Source: an uncultured Desulfovibrionaceae bacterium (GTDB lineage: Bacteria; Desulfobacterota; Desulfovibrionia; Desulfovibrionales; Desulfovibrionaceae). From it: a stretch of DNA of 8,851 nucleotides. The translations under genes were made by a program, and so were the position numbers. The notes beneath the pieces are model-generated. The model did not search any database. It was not told the origin of the DNA and was given only the letters and a program-made list of their open reading frames with translations. This document shows positions 1 to 6,453 of this stretch, piece by piece. The DNA is taken from assembly GCA_949427775.1 (NCBI GenBank), contig CASQEL010000064.1:1-8851 (forward strand), in the 5' to 3' direction. Every line of letters starts with the position of its first letter. The first letter of the stretch is position 1.

Positions 1-1
1 G

Positions 2-250
2 CTGGCCGTGCAGGAGGCCATCCGGGCCAGTCTGCGCTATGCCGACGAGCATCCCGAGGCGAGCCGTGAGTTCGTGCGACGTCACGCGCAGGAGATGGAC
101 CCCGCCGTGACGGCCGACCATATCAAAACCTTTGTGACGGAATACAGCCTGGATCTGGGAAAACAGGGACGGGAAGCCATAGAGTTGCTGGTGGGCCGGG
201 CCGTGGCGCGGGCGGGCGGAACACTGCCCGCAACGGGCTTGTTTTTATAG
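2..250 (+). CDS. mqnD: 1,4-dihydroxy-6-naphthoate synthase (MqnD-like), C-terminal part
   Basis: This is the last 82 codons of a gene that enters from the left edge in frame 2 and stops at TAG (248-250). The fragment has the look of the MqnA/MqnD periplasmic-binding-fold family of the futalosine route to menaquinone. It carries a stretch reading RRHAQEMD, then FVTEYSLDLG, then a helix and a short tail ending PATGLFL. The order HAQE(M/L)..., a 'tyVN-FSLDvG'-type segment and a hydrophobic '-LF(V/L)' end is what I recall for MqnD (formation of 1,4-dihydroxy-6-naphthoate from cyclic de-hypoxanthine futalosine) rather than MqnA. The catalytic and substrate-binding N-terminal two thirds are outside the window, so the MqnD/MqnA choice rests on the tail alone. 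The next gene follows on the same strand after 79 bp, so co-transcription is possible. I see no intrinsic terminator in the gap. Confidence 0.75.
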   Translation: MAVQEAIRASLRYADEHPEASREFVRRHAQEMDPAVTADHIKTFVTEYSLDLGKQGREAIELLVGRAVARAGGTLPATGLFL

Positions 251-329
251 CAGAGACAGGGTATACGAGGCGACTTAACCCATCCATGCGCCGTCTCCGG
301 CCTTACCTGTTCCCTGTTCCGGTGTTCGT

Positions 330-1745
330 ATGTCTCGCATAGTACTTCATGGTTTGTTTTCTCTGCCCGAGGCGCGCACGCTTGTCCGCCTGGGCATACC
401 GGTGTTCATCGCCCAGATGTCGCAGATGGGCATGGCGTTCGTGGACACGGCCATGACCGGCCAGGCCGGCGCCGAGGACATGGCCGCCGTGGCCGTGGCC
501 GCGTCCGTCTGGAATCCCGTGATGCTCTTCGGTCTTGGCTGTCTGCTCTCGCTGCCGCCGTTGTCGGCCCAGCTGGTGGGGGGCGGAGAGTGCCGTAAAA
601 CGGCGCACCTGATGCGCCAGGGCATCTGGTTGACGGCGATGCTCTCGGTGCTGCTGATGACGTTTTTTCAGATCATTTCCCGGTATTTCACGGCGTTCGG
701 CCTGGAGCCGCGTCTGGCTGAACTGGCCGGCGGCTATCTGCGGGCCATGTTGTGGGGATTGCCGGGGCTGTTTCTGTTCGTGAATGTGCGCAGTTTTCTG
801 GAAGGATTCTCGCGCACCCGCCCGGCCATGATCATCGGCGTTCTGGGCCTGATACTCAACGTGCCCTGCAATTACGTGCTTATCTACGGCAAACTGGGGT
901 TCCCCGCCCTGGGGGCCGTGGGGTGCGGGGTGGCTTCGGCCTTTTCCTACTGGTTTATGGCGCTGTGCATGATATTTTATGTGCGCCGCGACGCTTCCTC
1001 CAAAAGCATGGGGCCGCTGTTTGCGCCGTTGTGGCGGTCTGTCCCCGATGAAAAGCGTATCGACTGGGCTGTTGTGCGACGTATCGTGCGCGTCGGTCTG
1101 CCCGGCGCACTGGCCATTCTCTTTGAAGTCTCCCTGTTCGCCGTGACCGCGCTGCTGCTGGCGCCTTTGGGCACCACCACCGTGGCGGGTCATCAGATCG
1201 CCATGAATTTCGGTGGAGTGCTCTTTATGGTGCCGTTGTCTCTGGGGATAACGGCGACCATTCGGGTAGGGTATTGTCTGGGGGCGGGGAGAATGCGGAC
1301 GGCCCGCACCATCGCCTGGACAGCCATGATCATGGGAATATGCTGCGCCACGCTGAACGCTTTGCTGACCGTATTTTTCCGGGAACAGATCGTGCTGGTG
1401 TACAATACGGACCCGGCCGTAGTGGTGTTGGCCGCGCATCTGCTGCTGTATGCGGCGGCCTTTCAGGTGATGGACGCCGCTCAGGCCGTGAGTATCGGCG
1501 TGCTGCGCGGATATAACGACACCAGGGTCATATCGGCGGTTTGTTTTGTGGCCTACTGGGTCATCGGCCTGCCCGTCGGGTATGCGCTGGCGCGCACCCA
1601 CCGGCTGGGCGATCCCTGGGGGGCCGCCGGATTCTGGCTGGCCTATCTGCTGGCGCTGGGGTTCGGCGCGTTATGCTATATTGTCCGGATACTCTACCTG
1701 CATAGGCAGGATGCGGCGAAAATCCGGAGCATGATCGGCAGATAG
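330..1745 (+). CDS. MATE family multidrug/cation antiporter, NorM/MdtK type
   Basis: This is a 471-residue inner-membrane transporter of the usual MATE length (about 450-480) with hydrophobic segments along its length, consistent with 12 helices. It would export cationic drugs or dyes in exchange for H+ or Na+. The sequence tracks E. coli MdtK as I remember it: FVDTAMTG near residue 37, GYLRAMLWGLPG near 135, GCGVA near 198, LFEVSLFAV near 264, VAGHQIAMNF near 285, TIRVGYCLGAG near 310 and VLRGYNDTR near 391. The three acidic residues tied to cation coupling in NorM (Asp36, Glu255 and Asp371 in Vibrio NorM) line up with Asp39, Glu266 and Asp382, so the pump looks intact. The start is ATG 330. 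The leader before it has no obvious Shine-Dalgarno sequence and contains a CCTGTTC tandem repeat, so initiation may be weak or coupled to transcription from mqnD. The gene converges on the receiver-TPR gene. The exact substrate cannot be read from sequence. Confidence 0.95.
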   Translation: MSRIVLHGLFSLPEARTLVRLGIPVFIAQMSQMGMAFVDTAMTGQAGAEDMAAVAVAASVWNPVMLFGLGCLLSLPPLSAQLVGGGECRKTAHLMRQGIWLTAMLSVLLMTFFQIISRYFTAFGLEPRLAELAGGYLRAMLWGLPGLFLFVNVRSFLEGFSRTRPAMIIGVLGLILNVPCNYVLIYGKLGFPALGAVGCGVASAFSYWFMALCMIFYVRRDASSKSMGPLFAPLWRSVPDEKRIDWAVVRRIVRVGLPGALAILFEVSLFAVTALLLAPLGTTTVAGHQIAMNFGGVLFMVPLSLGITATIRVGYCLGAGRMRTARTIAWTAMIMGICCATLNALLTVFFREQIVLVYNTDPAVVVLAAHLLLYAAAFQVMDAAQAVSIGVLRGYNDTRVISAVCFVAYWVIGLPVGYALARTHRLGDPWGAAGFWLAYLLALGFGALCYIVRILYLHRQDAAKIRSMIGR

Positions 1746-1754
1746 CCGCATCGC

Positions 1755-1778
1755 CGGGGTTTGGCCTTTATTACCCCG
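1755..1778. other. Small inverted repeat between convergent genes
   Basis: CGGGGT (1755-1760) and ACCCCG (1773-1778) form a 6-bp stem with a 12-nt loop in the 96-bp gap between the MATE gene and the convergent receiver-TPR gene. It is placed where a bidirectional terminator would be expected, but neither strand has a T-run after the stem. It is therefore recorded as a hairpin, not as an intrinsic terminator. Confidence 0.3.
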
Positions 1779-1841
1779 CCGCCCGCCCCCCAACGGCAGG
1801 GAAAACCACGTTGTTCCGCTGGATGAGGACAGCGTTCCCGT

Positions 1842-3197
1842 TTATTTTTTGCGCGTCCGGTGATGGAGCTTCCAGGTGGTTTTGGCCACGGTAAGGGCTT
1901 CGTTCAACCCCGGAAACCAGGAAAACAGGCGGGATTCGGCATCCTTTTCATTGAGCATGGGATCGATGGCCGGAACCGCTTCCGTGGGCGCGGGCGCGTC
2001 GGCGACCGCGGAATGTTCGGCCCGGTCGGGCAACGGCGGGAGCTCTTCGGACAGGGCGACGCCCGCGCCCGGCCGCCCGGAAGCACCGGCGGCCGTCGAC
2101 GCGGCGGCGATCTGAATGCGTTCCATGGCCCGACGACGTTCCTGGATGCGGCGCTCCTGATCGTTGATGGCCTGGCGGATATTTTCGCTCATGCCCGCGG
2201 CCAACGAGGTGATGCAGGTTTTCCCCAGCGACGTCTTGATGCGTTCGGCCGAGTATTCCGGATTGCTGGTAAACAGGCAGGCCTGGGCCAGGCGCTCGGG
2301 AATCTCATCGTTGTCGGGAGAAATATCGTAACCGGCGGCCAGAGCCTGGGCCGCTTCCTCATAGCGTTCCTCGCGGATAAGCCTGTCCGCGGCGGCCAGA
2401 AACGGACTGGAAGCCGTGGGATCTTCGCGCAGCAGACGGACATAGACGGTGCGGGCGCGGTGCCATTGGCTGGCGCGGGCGAAGGTATGCCCGGCCGCCG
2501 CAAGATAGTGACGATAGCGATTGAGGTCGCCTTTGCCTTTCCAGGCGGTGGCCAGTCCCAGTTCCGCCTCGCCTTTGAGGCCCGCCTGGCGCATGGCCCG
2601 TTGAAAGGCTCGGATGGCCTTGTCCCATTGCTGTTGCCGCAGACTTTGCATGCCTTCCGCAAAGGCGGCTTCGGGCGTGCCCGCGGTTTCCCGCAGCGCT
2701 TCGTAACGCTCCAGAGCCGCATCGAAGGAACCCGCCTTCCGATCGCGATACGCGGTGCGCAGGTTTGCCTGCAAGGAGGTTTCGTAGACCGCGTCACGGA
2801 GTTCGACGCGCAGATCCCGTTCGGAATAGGGCCGGGTCAGCATGCCGCTGAAACCGGCGGACAGCGCCCGCAATTTTTCCGCCTCGGAATCATTGCCCGC
2901 GACGATCAGGATGGGCAGCGTCGCCAGCCGGGGATGCATGCGCGCCAACGTGACGAACTCCGTTCCCGTCATGTCCTCCAGAGTCTTGTGGCACAGGACG
3001 ATGTCGGGCATCTGCCCCTCGGCGTTGTCGGCCAGAGCGGCCAGTTGGCGCGCGGCGATAACGCCCGAAGTCAGCACGCGTATCTGTGCGATGCCCGCAT
3101 CGCGCAACACGCGGCGGTCCACGGCGGCGTGGGCTTCCGTTTCCACCAGCAGCAGCGCGATATCAAAGGCAAGGGGAGGGGGCGATGACGTACGCAT
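1842..3197 (-). CDS. Pseudo-receiver domain protein with TPR-like repeats
   Basis: This 451-residue cytoplasmic protein has no signal peptide or membrane segment. Residues 11-137 have the layout of a response-regulator receiver domain (IALLLVET, PDIVLCHKTLEDMTG, LPILIVAGN, GMLTRPYS). The residues needed for phosphorylation are changed: the acidic pair is E19-T20-E21, the phospho-acceptor position is His70, the Thr/Ser position is Ala100 and the invariant Lys is Arg122. It should not work as a normal phosphorylated switch. Residues 140-345 are helical and alanine-rich with TPR-like units (for example 157-170, 187-205 and 277-290), implying protein binding. Residues 340-365 are a charged, probable coiled-coil helix, followed by a Pro/Ala-rich linker (370-412) and a short conserved-looking tail (LFSWFPGLNEAL). 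I chose ATG 3197 because the extension to ATG 3383 reads as non-coding and would lie upstream of a candidate promoter. There is no clear Shine-Dalgarno sequence at 3197. The partner and role are unknown. Confidence 0.85.
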   Translation of the reverse strand: MRTSSPPPLAFDIALLLVETEAHAAVDRRVLRDAGIAQIRVLTSGVIAARQLAALADNAEGQMPDIVLCHKTLEDMTGTEFVTLARMHPRLATLPILIVAGNDSEAEKLRALSAGFSGMLTRPYSERDLRVELRDAVYETSLQANLRTAYRDRKAGSFDAALERYEALRETAGTPEAAFAEGMQSLRQQQWDKAIRAFQRAMRQAGLKGEAELGLATAWKGKGDLNRYRHYLAAAGHTFARASQWHRARTVYVRLLREDPTASSPFLAAADRLIREERYEEAAQALAAGYDISPDNDEIPERLAQACLFTSNPEYSAERIKTSLGKTCITSLAAGMSENIRQAINDQERRIQERRRAMERIQIAAASTAAGASGRPGAGVALSEELPPLPDRAEHSAVADAPAPTEAVPAIDPMLNEKDAESRLFSWFPGLNEALTVAKTTWKLHHRTRKK

Positions 3198-3293
3198 ATG
3201 ATATGTCGTCGGGTTGCTGTGCCGTTCTGTGCCCGCGTCCGCCTGAGGCGCCGGACATGCGGCCAAAGTAAAAGACTTTTTCCATGCCGCGTA

Positions 3294-3322
3294 ACCATAG
3301 CCCGAGCCGGGATACTGCGCAA
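3294..3322 (-). promoter_or_regulatory. Candidate sigma-70 promoter for the pseudo-receiver-TPR gene
   Basis: Read on the minus strand, TTGCGC (3322-3317) and TATGGT (3299-3294) are separated by 17 bp. The -35 matches consensus at 3 of 6 positions and the -10 at 4 of 6. Transcription would start near 3287, about 90 nt before ATG 3197, and would exclude the longer start at 3383. The match is modest and the assignment is an inference. Confidence 0.3.
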
Positions 3323-3338
3323 GGGGGCCGAATGTCCC

Positions 3339-3370
3339 GCCGAAAAGCCTTTTTTGACCGGAGTTTCGGC
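3339..3370. repeat. 7-bp inverted repeat after the zinc-ribbon gene
   Basis: GCCGAAA (3339-3345) and TTTCGGC (3364-3370) are perfect complements separated by 18 nt. The repeat lies just past the stop of the zinc-ribbon gene (minus strand) and could fold in its 3' region. No T-run follows on the minus strand, so intrinsic termination is not supported. Confidence 0.3.
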
Positions 3371-3382
3371 CATTCATGGGCA

Positions 3383-3793
3383 TTACCTGGCGAACCGGAG
3401 GACATGGGCCTGCCGCCGCTCCGGAGCGGGCAAGCCGTCGTCATGGGGCGGCATGGCCCCCCGACCGCGGACGGCGCCGCACCGGGAACAGCGCAGGCAC
3501 GCGCCTTTGCGCTCCAGTCGCAGCAAAAGGCCGTCACTTTCATAACAGTCGGGGCAGAACGGTCCCAAGGGCGCGCCGGAGCTTCTGAGCCAGTACACGC
3601 CGTCGGCGAGAAAAAGATTTTCCGACAGGCCGAGAACTTCCCTCAATTGCCGGTTCTGAAGTTTCAGGATGGTCAATTCTTCACGCAGGGCGATATGCCG
3701 GGAGTGCATCTGCACCAGCAGACGGCACGCGTTTTCGGCTTCTCCTTTGCGGAAAAGTTCATAAAGTTCGTTGAAGCGATAGTCGTCCGGCAT
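3383..3793 (-). CDS. Small coiled-coil / zinc-ribbon protein, function unknown
   Basis: This is a 136-residue protein that I do not recognise as a named family. The N-terminal half is helical and heptad-like (about residues 5-56, including ALREELTILKLQNRQLREVL), suggesting a coiled coil or oligomerisation helix. It is followed by a short conserved-looking segment (ADGVYWLR) and a zinc-ribbon-like pair of knuckles: C80-P-D-C83 and, 15 residues on, C99-L-R-C102-S-R-C105-G. The second knuckle could use C99/C102 or C102/C105. The tail is basic and probably disordered. ATG 3793 is chosen because AGGGAGA (3807-3801) sits 7 nt upstream. The frame is open to 3976 but that extension runs through the AT-rich promoter region. 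The domain plan resembles short Zn-ribbon adaptor proteins, or protein-end domains that recognise damaged protein or nucleic acid; nothing in the sequence decides between these. The stop at 3385-3383 is 185 bp before the start of the pseudo-receiver-TPR gene on the same strand. Confidence 0.8.
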   Translation of the reverse strand: MPDDYRFNELYELFRKGEAENACRLLVQMHSRHIALREELTILKLQNRQLREVLGLSENLFLADGVYWLRSSGAPLGPFCPDCYESDGLLLRLERKGACLRCSRCGAVRGRGAMPPHDDGLPAPERRQAHVLRFAR

Positions 3794-3815
3794 GCCTGTT
3801 TCTCCCTGTTCTCTG

Positions 3816-3841
3816 CCGATAGAGCTATGAGTTCCTATCGG
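3816..3841 (-). promoter_or_regulatory. Leader hairpin next to the ribosome binding site of the zinc-ribbon gene
   Basis: CCGATAG (3816-3822) and CTATCGG (3835-3841) are a perfect 7-bp inverted repeat with a 12-nt loop. In the mRNA of the minus-strand zinc-ribbon gene this stem would end 8 nt upstream of its Shine-Dalgarno sequence (3807-3801). It could influence ribosome access or mRNA stability, or be a DNA-binding site. The pairing is seen directly; the role is inferred. Confidence 0.4.
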
Positions 3842-3895
3842 GCGCGGGAAAGAAATCTTTAGAGCGGCCGTCTCTGCCGGGGCAAAGTCGGCATG

Positions 3896-3924
3896 GCGTG
3901 TATCTGATTTCATTTGATATACGC
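3896..3924. promoter_or_regulatory. Inverted repeat in the AT-rich promoter region, candidate operator
   Basis: GCGTGTATC (3896-3904) and GATATACGC (3916-3924) match as inverted repeats at 8 of 9 positions, with an 11-bp spacer that itself contains TGATTTCA. This is the only AT-rich patch in the local GC-rich DNA, and it sits between the terminator at 3975-3998 and the zinc-ribbon gene. It is therefore the natural place for that gene's promoter. TATA-like hexamers are present but no convincing -35 partner was found. A regulator site is plausible. Confidence 0.35.
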
Positions 3925-3974
3925 TATAACGCGTTTCGTCCATGAACTTTTGCGGCAGGTCGCGGCGGAGCAGC

Positions 3975-3998
3975 AAAAACTCCGGCGTTGCGCCGGAG
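3975..3998 (-). terminator. Rho-independent terminator of the miaB operon
   Basis: On the minus strand CTCCGGCG (3998-3991 region) pairs perfectly with CGCCGGAG (3987-3980) across a 3-nt loop and is followed at once by TTTTT (3979-3975). The 8-bp GC-rich stem starts 23 nt after the stop codon of the DUF151 gene. This is a textbook intrinsic terminator for the four-gene unit and separates it from the zinc-ribbon gene. Confidence 0.92.
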
Positions 3999-4020
3999 CG
4001 GAAAAATGCGCCGGCGACTG

Positions 4021-4647
4021 TTACATCTTGCGCGAAGATTCCGGCTCCAGCTTTTTCAGCAGATCGGCCAACCGTCGATCTTCTTCCGGGCCATCGGCCG
4101 CTCCCCCGTGAAAAGAGAGAGTGGAGACTGATCGCGGCGTGCCGTCGCGGTGTGCTTCCGCCTCCAGGCGATCGGCGGCCTGCCGGACCATGTCCGTAGT
4201 GGTGTCCGTGGGGCGCGTCAGCTGGGCCGTGCCTTCCTCCGAAGGGCGCAGGCGGGCCTTGGCCGCCTCTTGGAGAACATGCTCGCTGACCCTGATGGGC
4301 GCGGGCACGCGCAGGGCCAGAGCGATACCGTCGGAAGGGCGGCAGTCCACGCGGAACACGGTGTCTCCCCTGGCCAGCAACAGCTCGGCGTAATAGGTGC
4401 CTTCGCAGAGGCCGGTGATGTCCACGGCTTCCAGGCGTCCTTCCATCACTTCCAGAGTCTGGAGCAGCAGATCGTGCGTCAGGGGGCGCGGCAACGTGCC
4501 GCCGCTGAGAGCCAGGGAAATGGCCATAGCCTCCATGGCGCCGATCCAGATGGGCAGTAATTCGCGGCCGGAGGATTCCTGCAACACGACGATAGGCGTC
4601 TTGGTGGCGCTGTCCACCGTGAGACCGATGACCTGCATGATTACCAT
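4021..4647 (-). CDS. DUF151 / bifunctional nuclease (BFN) domain protein
   Basis: This 208-residue protein has a DUF151 domain over residues 1-135. The diagnostic segments are MQVIGLTVD, TPIVVLQ, the very typical LLPIWIGAMEAMAISLAL (30-47), LTHDLLLQTLE (57-67), YYAELLL (85-91) and the signature SRPSDGIALALR-like run, here CRPSDGIALALR (102-113). Characterised members are reported to have DNase and RNase activity; the bacterial role is poorly known. The remaining 70 residues are polar, probably flexible, and end in a charged helix. I see no UVR motif, which some relatives carry. The start is ATG 4647: it has AGGA 5 nt upstream, and homologues as I recall them begin M(V/I)xMxV. The next ATG (4638) lacks a ribosome site. 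The first 7 nt overlap the end of miaB, so translation is probably coupled. An intrinsic terminator follows. Confidence 0.92.
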   Translation of the reverse strand: MVIMQVIGLTVDSATKTPIVVLQESSGRELLPIWIGAMEAMAISLALSGGTLPRPLTHDLLLQTLEVMEGRLEAVDITGLCEGTYYAELLLARGDTVFRVDCRPSDGIALALRVPAPIRVSEHVLQEAAKARLRPSEEGTAQLTRPTDTTTDMVRQAADRLEAEAHRDGTPRSVSTLSFHGGAADGPEEDRRLADLLKKLEPESSRKM

Positions 4648-5996
4648 GGCGTTCCTGCCTGCTGCGCCAGCAGCGAATGCCGCTTGGCGGTGATGATGCG
4701 TACCGGCGTCATGCGTCCGACGGCGCCCGCGCCCGGAGGGAGGGATACGTTGACGGTGGCTCCATAGGGATCGTGCCCCTGCCAGCTTGTTTCCGCCGGG
4801 GCCGAAGCATCTGTTTTGCGGCTTTGGCCTTCGAGCAGCACCACGGTTTCCTGCCCTGTGCGGCTTTCCAGCCACGCCTGTCCCAAGGCGTCCTGACGGG
4901 CCTGAAGGCGGGAGAGTCGTTCCAGTTTGACGTCTCGGGGAATTTTGTCGGGCAGCAGCGCGGCGCGCGCTCCGGGCCGATCCGAATAGCAGAAGGAAAA
5001 ACTGGACACGAAGCCCGCTTTTTCCACCATGCGACAGGTAGCCAGAAAATCTTCTTCCGTTTCTCCGGGGAATCCCACGATGAGATCCGTGGAAAGGGCG
5101 ATGTCCGGCCGGGCCGATCGGAGATCCCGCACCAGTTGCAGATAGCGGGCGCTGTCGTACTTGCGGCCCATGCGTTCCAGCACGCGGTCCGAACCGGCCT
5201 GCAACGGCAGATGCAGCCGGGGACAAAGGACCTCCAAATCCGCGAAGGCCCGGATCACCTCGGGCGACAGATCCTTGGGGTGCGGCGTGACGAAGCGGAG
5301 GCGCTCCAGACCCGGCAACGCCGCCGTCCGGCGCAGCAGCTGCGCGAACGTCGTGCCGTCGCCGCCCGCATCCTGTCCGAAGGCGTTGACGTTCTGCCCC
5401 AGCAGAATGACTTCCCGCGCCCCGCGCTCCAGCAGCGCGCGGCATTCGTCCAGAACGGCGGATGCGGCGCGCGACTTCTGGCGTCCGCGGGTATACGGCA
5501 CGATGCAGTAGGCGCAGAAATTGTCGCAGCCTTGCATGATGTTGACATAGGCCACGGGCGGCACGGGAGCCCGCGACAGAGCGGGATCGCGCTCGGGGTA
5601 CACTTCCGAGAAATCCACCAGAGAAATCTTGAGTTCCGGTTCGGCGCAAAGCCGCTCTATGGCCTCCGGCGCGCCGGTCAGCCCGTCGCCGCCGGCCACC
5701 AGCCGCACCTGCGGAAAACGCTCGAAAAATCCGCTGCCGATCTGCTGGGCCACACAGCCGGTAACGGCGACGAACGCGCCGGGACGCCCGGCGGTGAGCT
5801 GCCGGATGCGTCCCAGGGTGCTGTAGACCTTCAGTTCGGGCTTTTCGCGCACGGAGCAGGTGTTGACGATGGTCACGTCGGCTTCGCCCAGCGGGGCTTC
5901 CTCAAAGCCGCGTTGTCGGAGAGAACGGGACATCCAGTCGGAATCGTTGACGTTCATCTGGCAGCCGAACGTCAGAATATGAAACGTCCGCCGCAT
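4641..5996 (-). CDS. miaB: tRNA-2-methylthio-N6-dimethylallyladenosine synthase MiaB
   Basis: This is a 451-residue radical-SAM methylthiotransferase that adds the 2-methylthio group to i6A37 of tRNAs reading UNN codons. All three domains are present. The N-terminal UPF0004 domain has cluster-binding Cys12 (FGCQMN), Cys47 (NTCSVRE) and Cys81 (TGCVAQ). The radical-SAM domain carries C157-D-N-F-C161-A-Y-C164 followed by IVPYTRGRQKSR, then LLGQNVNAFG, LHLPLQAGSDRVLERMGRKY and DLIVGFPGE. The C-terminal TRAM-type domain covers about 378-445. The motifs QNVNAFG and YSDRPGARAA favour MiaB over RimO or MtaB, which differ there. Start ATG 5996 overlaps the stop of the upstream gene as TAATG and has GGAG 5 nt upstream. 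The stop overlaps the DUF151 start by 7 nt. All six iron-sulfur ligands are intact, so it should be functional. MiaA, which supplies i6A, is not in the window. Confidence 0.97.
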   Translation of the reverse strand: MRRTFHILTFGCQMNVNDSDWMSRSLRQRGFEEAPLGEADVTIVNTCSVREKPELKVYSTLGRIRQLTAGRPGAFVAVTGCVAQQIGSGFFERFPQVRLVAGGDGLTGAPEAIERLCAEPELKISLVDFSEVYPERDPALSRAPVPPVAYVNIMQGCDNFCAYCIVPYTRGRQKSRAASAVLDECRALLERGAREVILLGQNVNAFGQDAGGDGTTFAQLLRRTAALPGLERLRFVTPHPKDLSPEVIRAFADLEVLCPRLHLPLQAGSDRVLERMGRKYDSARYLQLVRDLRSARPDIALSTDLIVGFPGETEEDFLATCRMVEKAGFVSSFSFCYSDRPGARAALLPDKIPRDVKLERLSRLQARQDALGQAWLESRTGQETVVLLEGQSRKTDASAPAETSWQGHDPYGATVNVSLPPGAGAVGRMTPVRIITAKRHSLLAQQAGTPW

Positions 5997-6373
5997 TATT
6001 GCTCCAGACCCGTGTCCCCGTCATACATGAGAGGTGCGCCGCCTTCTTCCACTTCCAGTGCTTCCACCTTGTCTTCCAGCCACTCCAGGACGGCGCGGGC
6101 CGTATGATAGTTGAGCAGCACACGGGAATGGATGCGGCGGCTGATGATCCGCATGTCGTCATAGGGGGCGATTTCATGGCCGAAACTGCCGTCCGCGGCG
6201 ACCAGGCGTTCGGAGTAGGGGGGTATTTTGTCGCTTTCCGTGTAGAAATTGATTTCAATTTCTCCCTGCGGATTGATGCCGCCCCAGACGCCGTGAGCGT
6301 AGTTCAGGCGGGTTTCGGCGTCCTGCTCGTACTCGTAGCGGACCTTGTGGGGATAATCGTCGTTCTGGCTCAT
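5996..6373 (-). CDS. Conserved-looking acidic hypothetical protein in the miaB operon
   Basis: This 125-residue soluble, acidic protein is one I cannot assign with confidence. Visible elements are an N-terminal polar stretch, a segment NYAHGVWGGINPQGEIEINFYTESDKIPPYS-type in character (residues about 24-54), a middle loop, then RRIHSRVLLNYHTARAVLEWLEDKVEALE (about 79-107), and an acidic tail. The order (a small beta domain that begins 'naHGVxG...iei.Fy.E' followed by 'R.i.sRv.l....A..vlewL...') is faintly like DUF3467-type small proteins, but that is only a hint. Start ATG 6373 has a strong AAGGAG (6384-6379) 5 nt upstream; the TTG codon just before it would crowd that site. The gene stops inside the TAATG shared with miaB, so it is probably translated in coupling with it. 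A large palindromic hairpin lies just upstream. Confidence 0.85.
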   Translation of the reverse strand: MSQNDDYPHKVRYEYEQDAETRLNYAHGVWGGINPQGEIEINFYTESDKIPPYSERLVAADGSFGHEIAPYDDMRIISRRIHSRVLLNYHTARAVLEWLEDKVEALEVEEGGAPLMYDGDTGLEQ

Positions 6374-6398
6374 CAAAACTCCTTAAGCATGTGTGATG

Positions 6399-6435
6399 CC
6401 GCCCGGTTCGCATACTCCGCGGAATATGCGGGCGG
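6399..6435. promoter_or_regulatory. Long palindromic hairpin between two operon genes
   Basis: The 20-mer GCATACTCCGCGGAATATGC (6410-6429) equals its own reverse complement at 18 of 20 positions. It is flanked by CCGCCC (6399-6404) and GGGCGG (6430-6435), which are also complementary. The element occupies the 80-bp gap between the 78-aa gene and the 125-aa gene, 15 nt upstream of the latter's Shine-Dalgarno sequence. No T-run follows on either strand, so it is not an intrinsic terminator. It may be an operator or a processing/stability hairpin in the transcript. Confidence 0.5.
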
Positions 6436-6453
6436 AGAAGGGCCGCCGTGGAG

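Noticed and set aside
303..1601. 432-codon open frame on the minus strand opposite the MATE gene
   Set aside because: It is rich in His, Gln, Arg and Gly with no domain, and lies wholly antisense to a clear MATE transporter; it is a GC-driven shadow frame.
1755..1778. Bidirectional intrinsic terminator between the convergent genes
   Set aside because: There is a stem of only 6 bp with a 12-nt loop and no T-run on either strand; kept only as a low-confidence hairpin.
1860..3188. 442-codon plus-strand frame opposite the pseudo-receiver-TPR gene
   Set aside because: Its composition (Gly, Arg, Gln, Phe) is typical of antisense frames, it has no motif, and the minus-strand protein has recognisable domains.
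3198..3383. Upstream ATG at 3383 giving a 513-residue version of the pseudo-receiver-TPR protein, with TAATG coupling to the zinc-ribbon stop
   Set aside because: The 62 extra residues read as non-coding, no good ribosome site precedes it, and a candidate promoter lies downstream of it. The TAATG is noted but seems fortuitous.
4648..5649. N-terminal extension of the DUF151 frame into miaB (542 codons in total)
   Set aside because: The extension overlaps miaB in another frame and is Arg/Gly-rich; the ATG at 4647 has a ribosome site and matches the family start.
4677..6107. 476-codon plus-strand frame opposite miaB
   Set aside because: It is antisense to intact miaB with all cluster cysteines and has no domain of its own.
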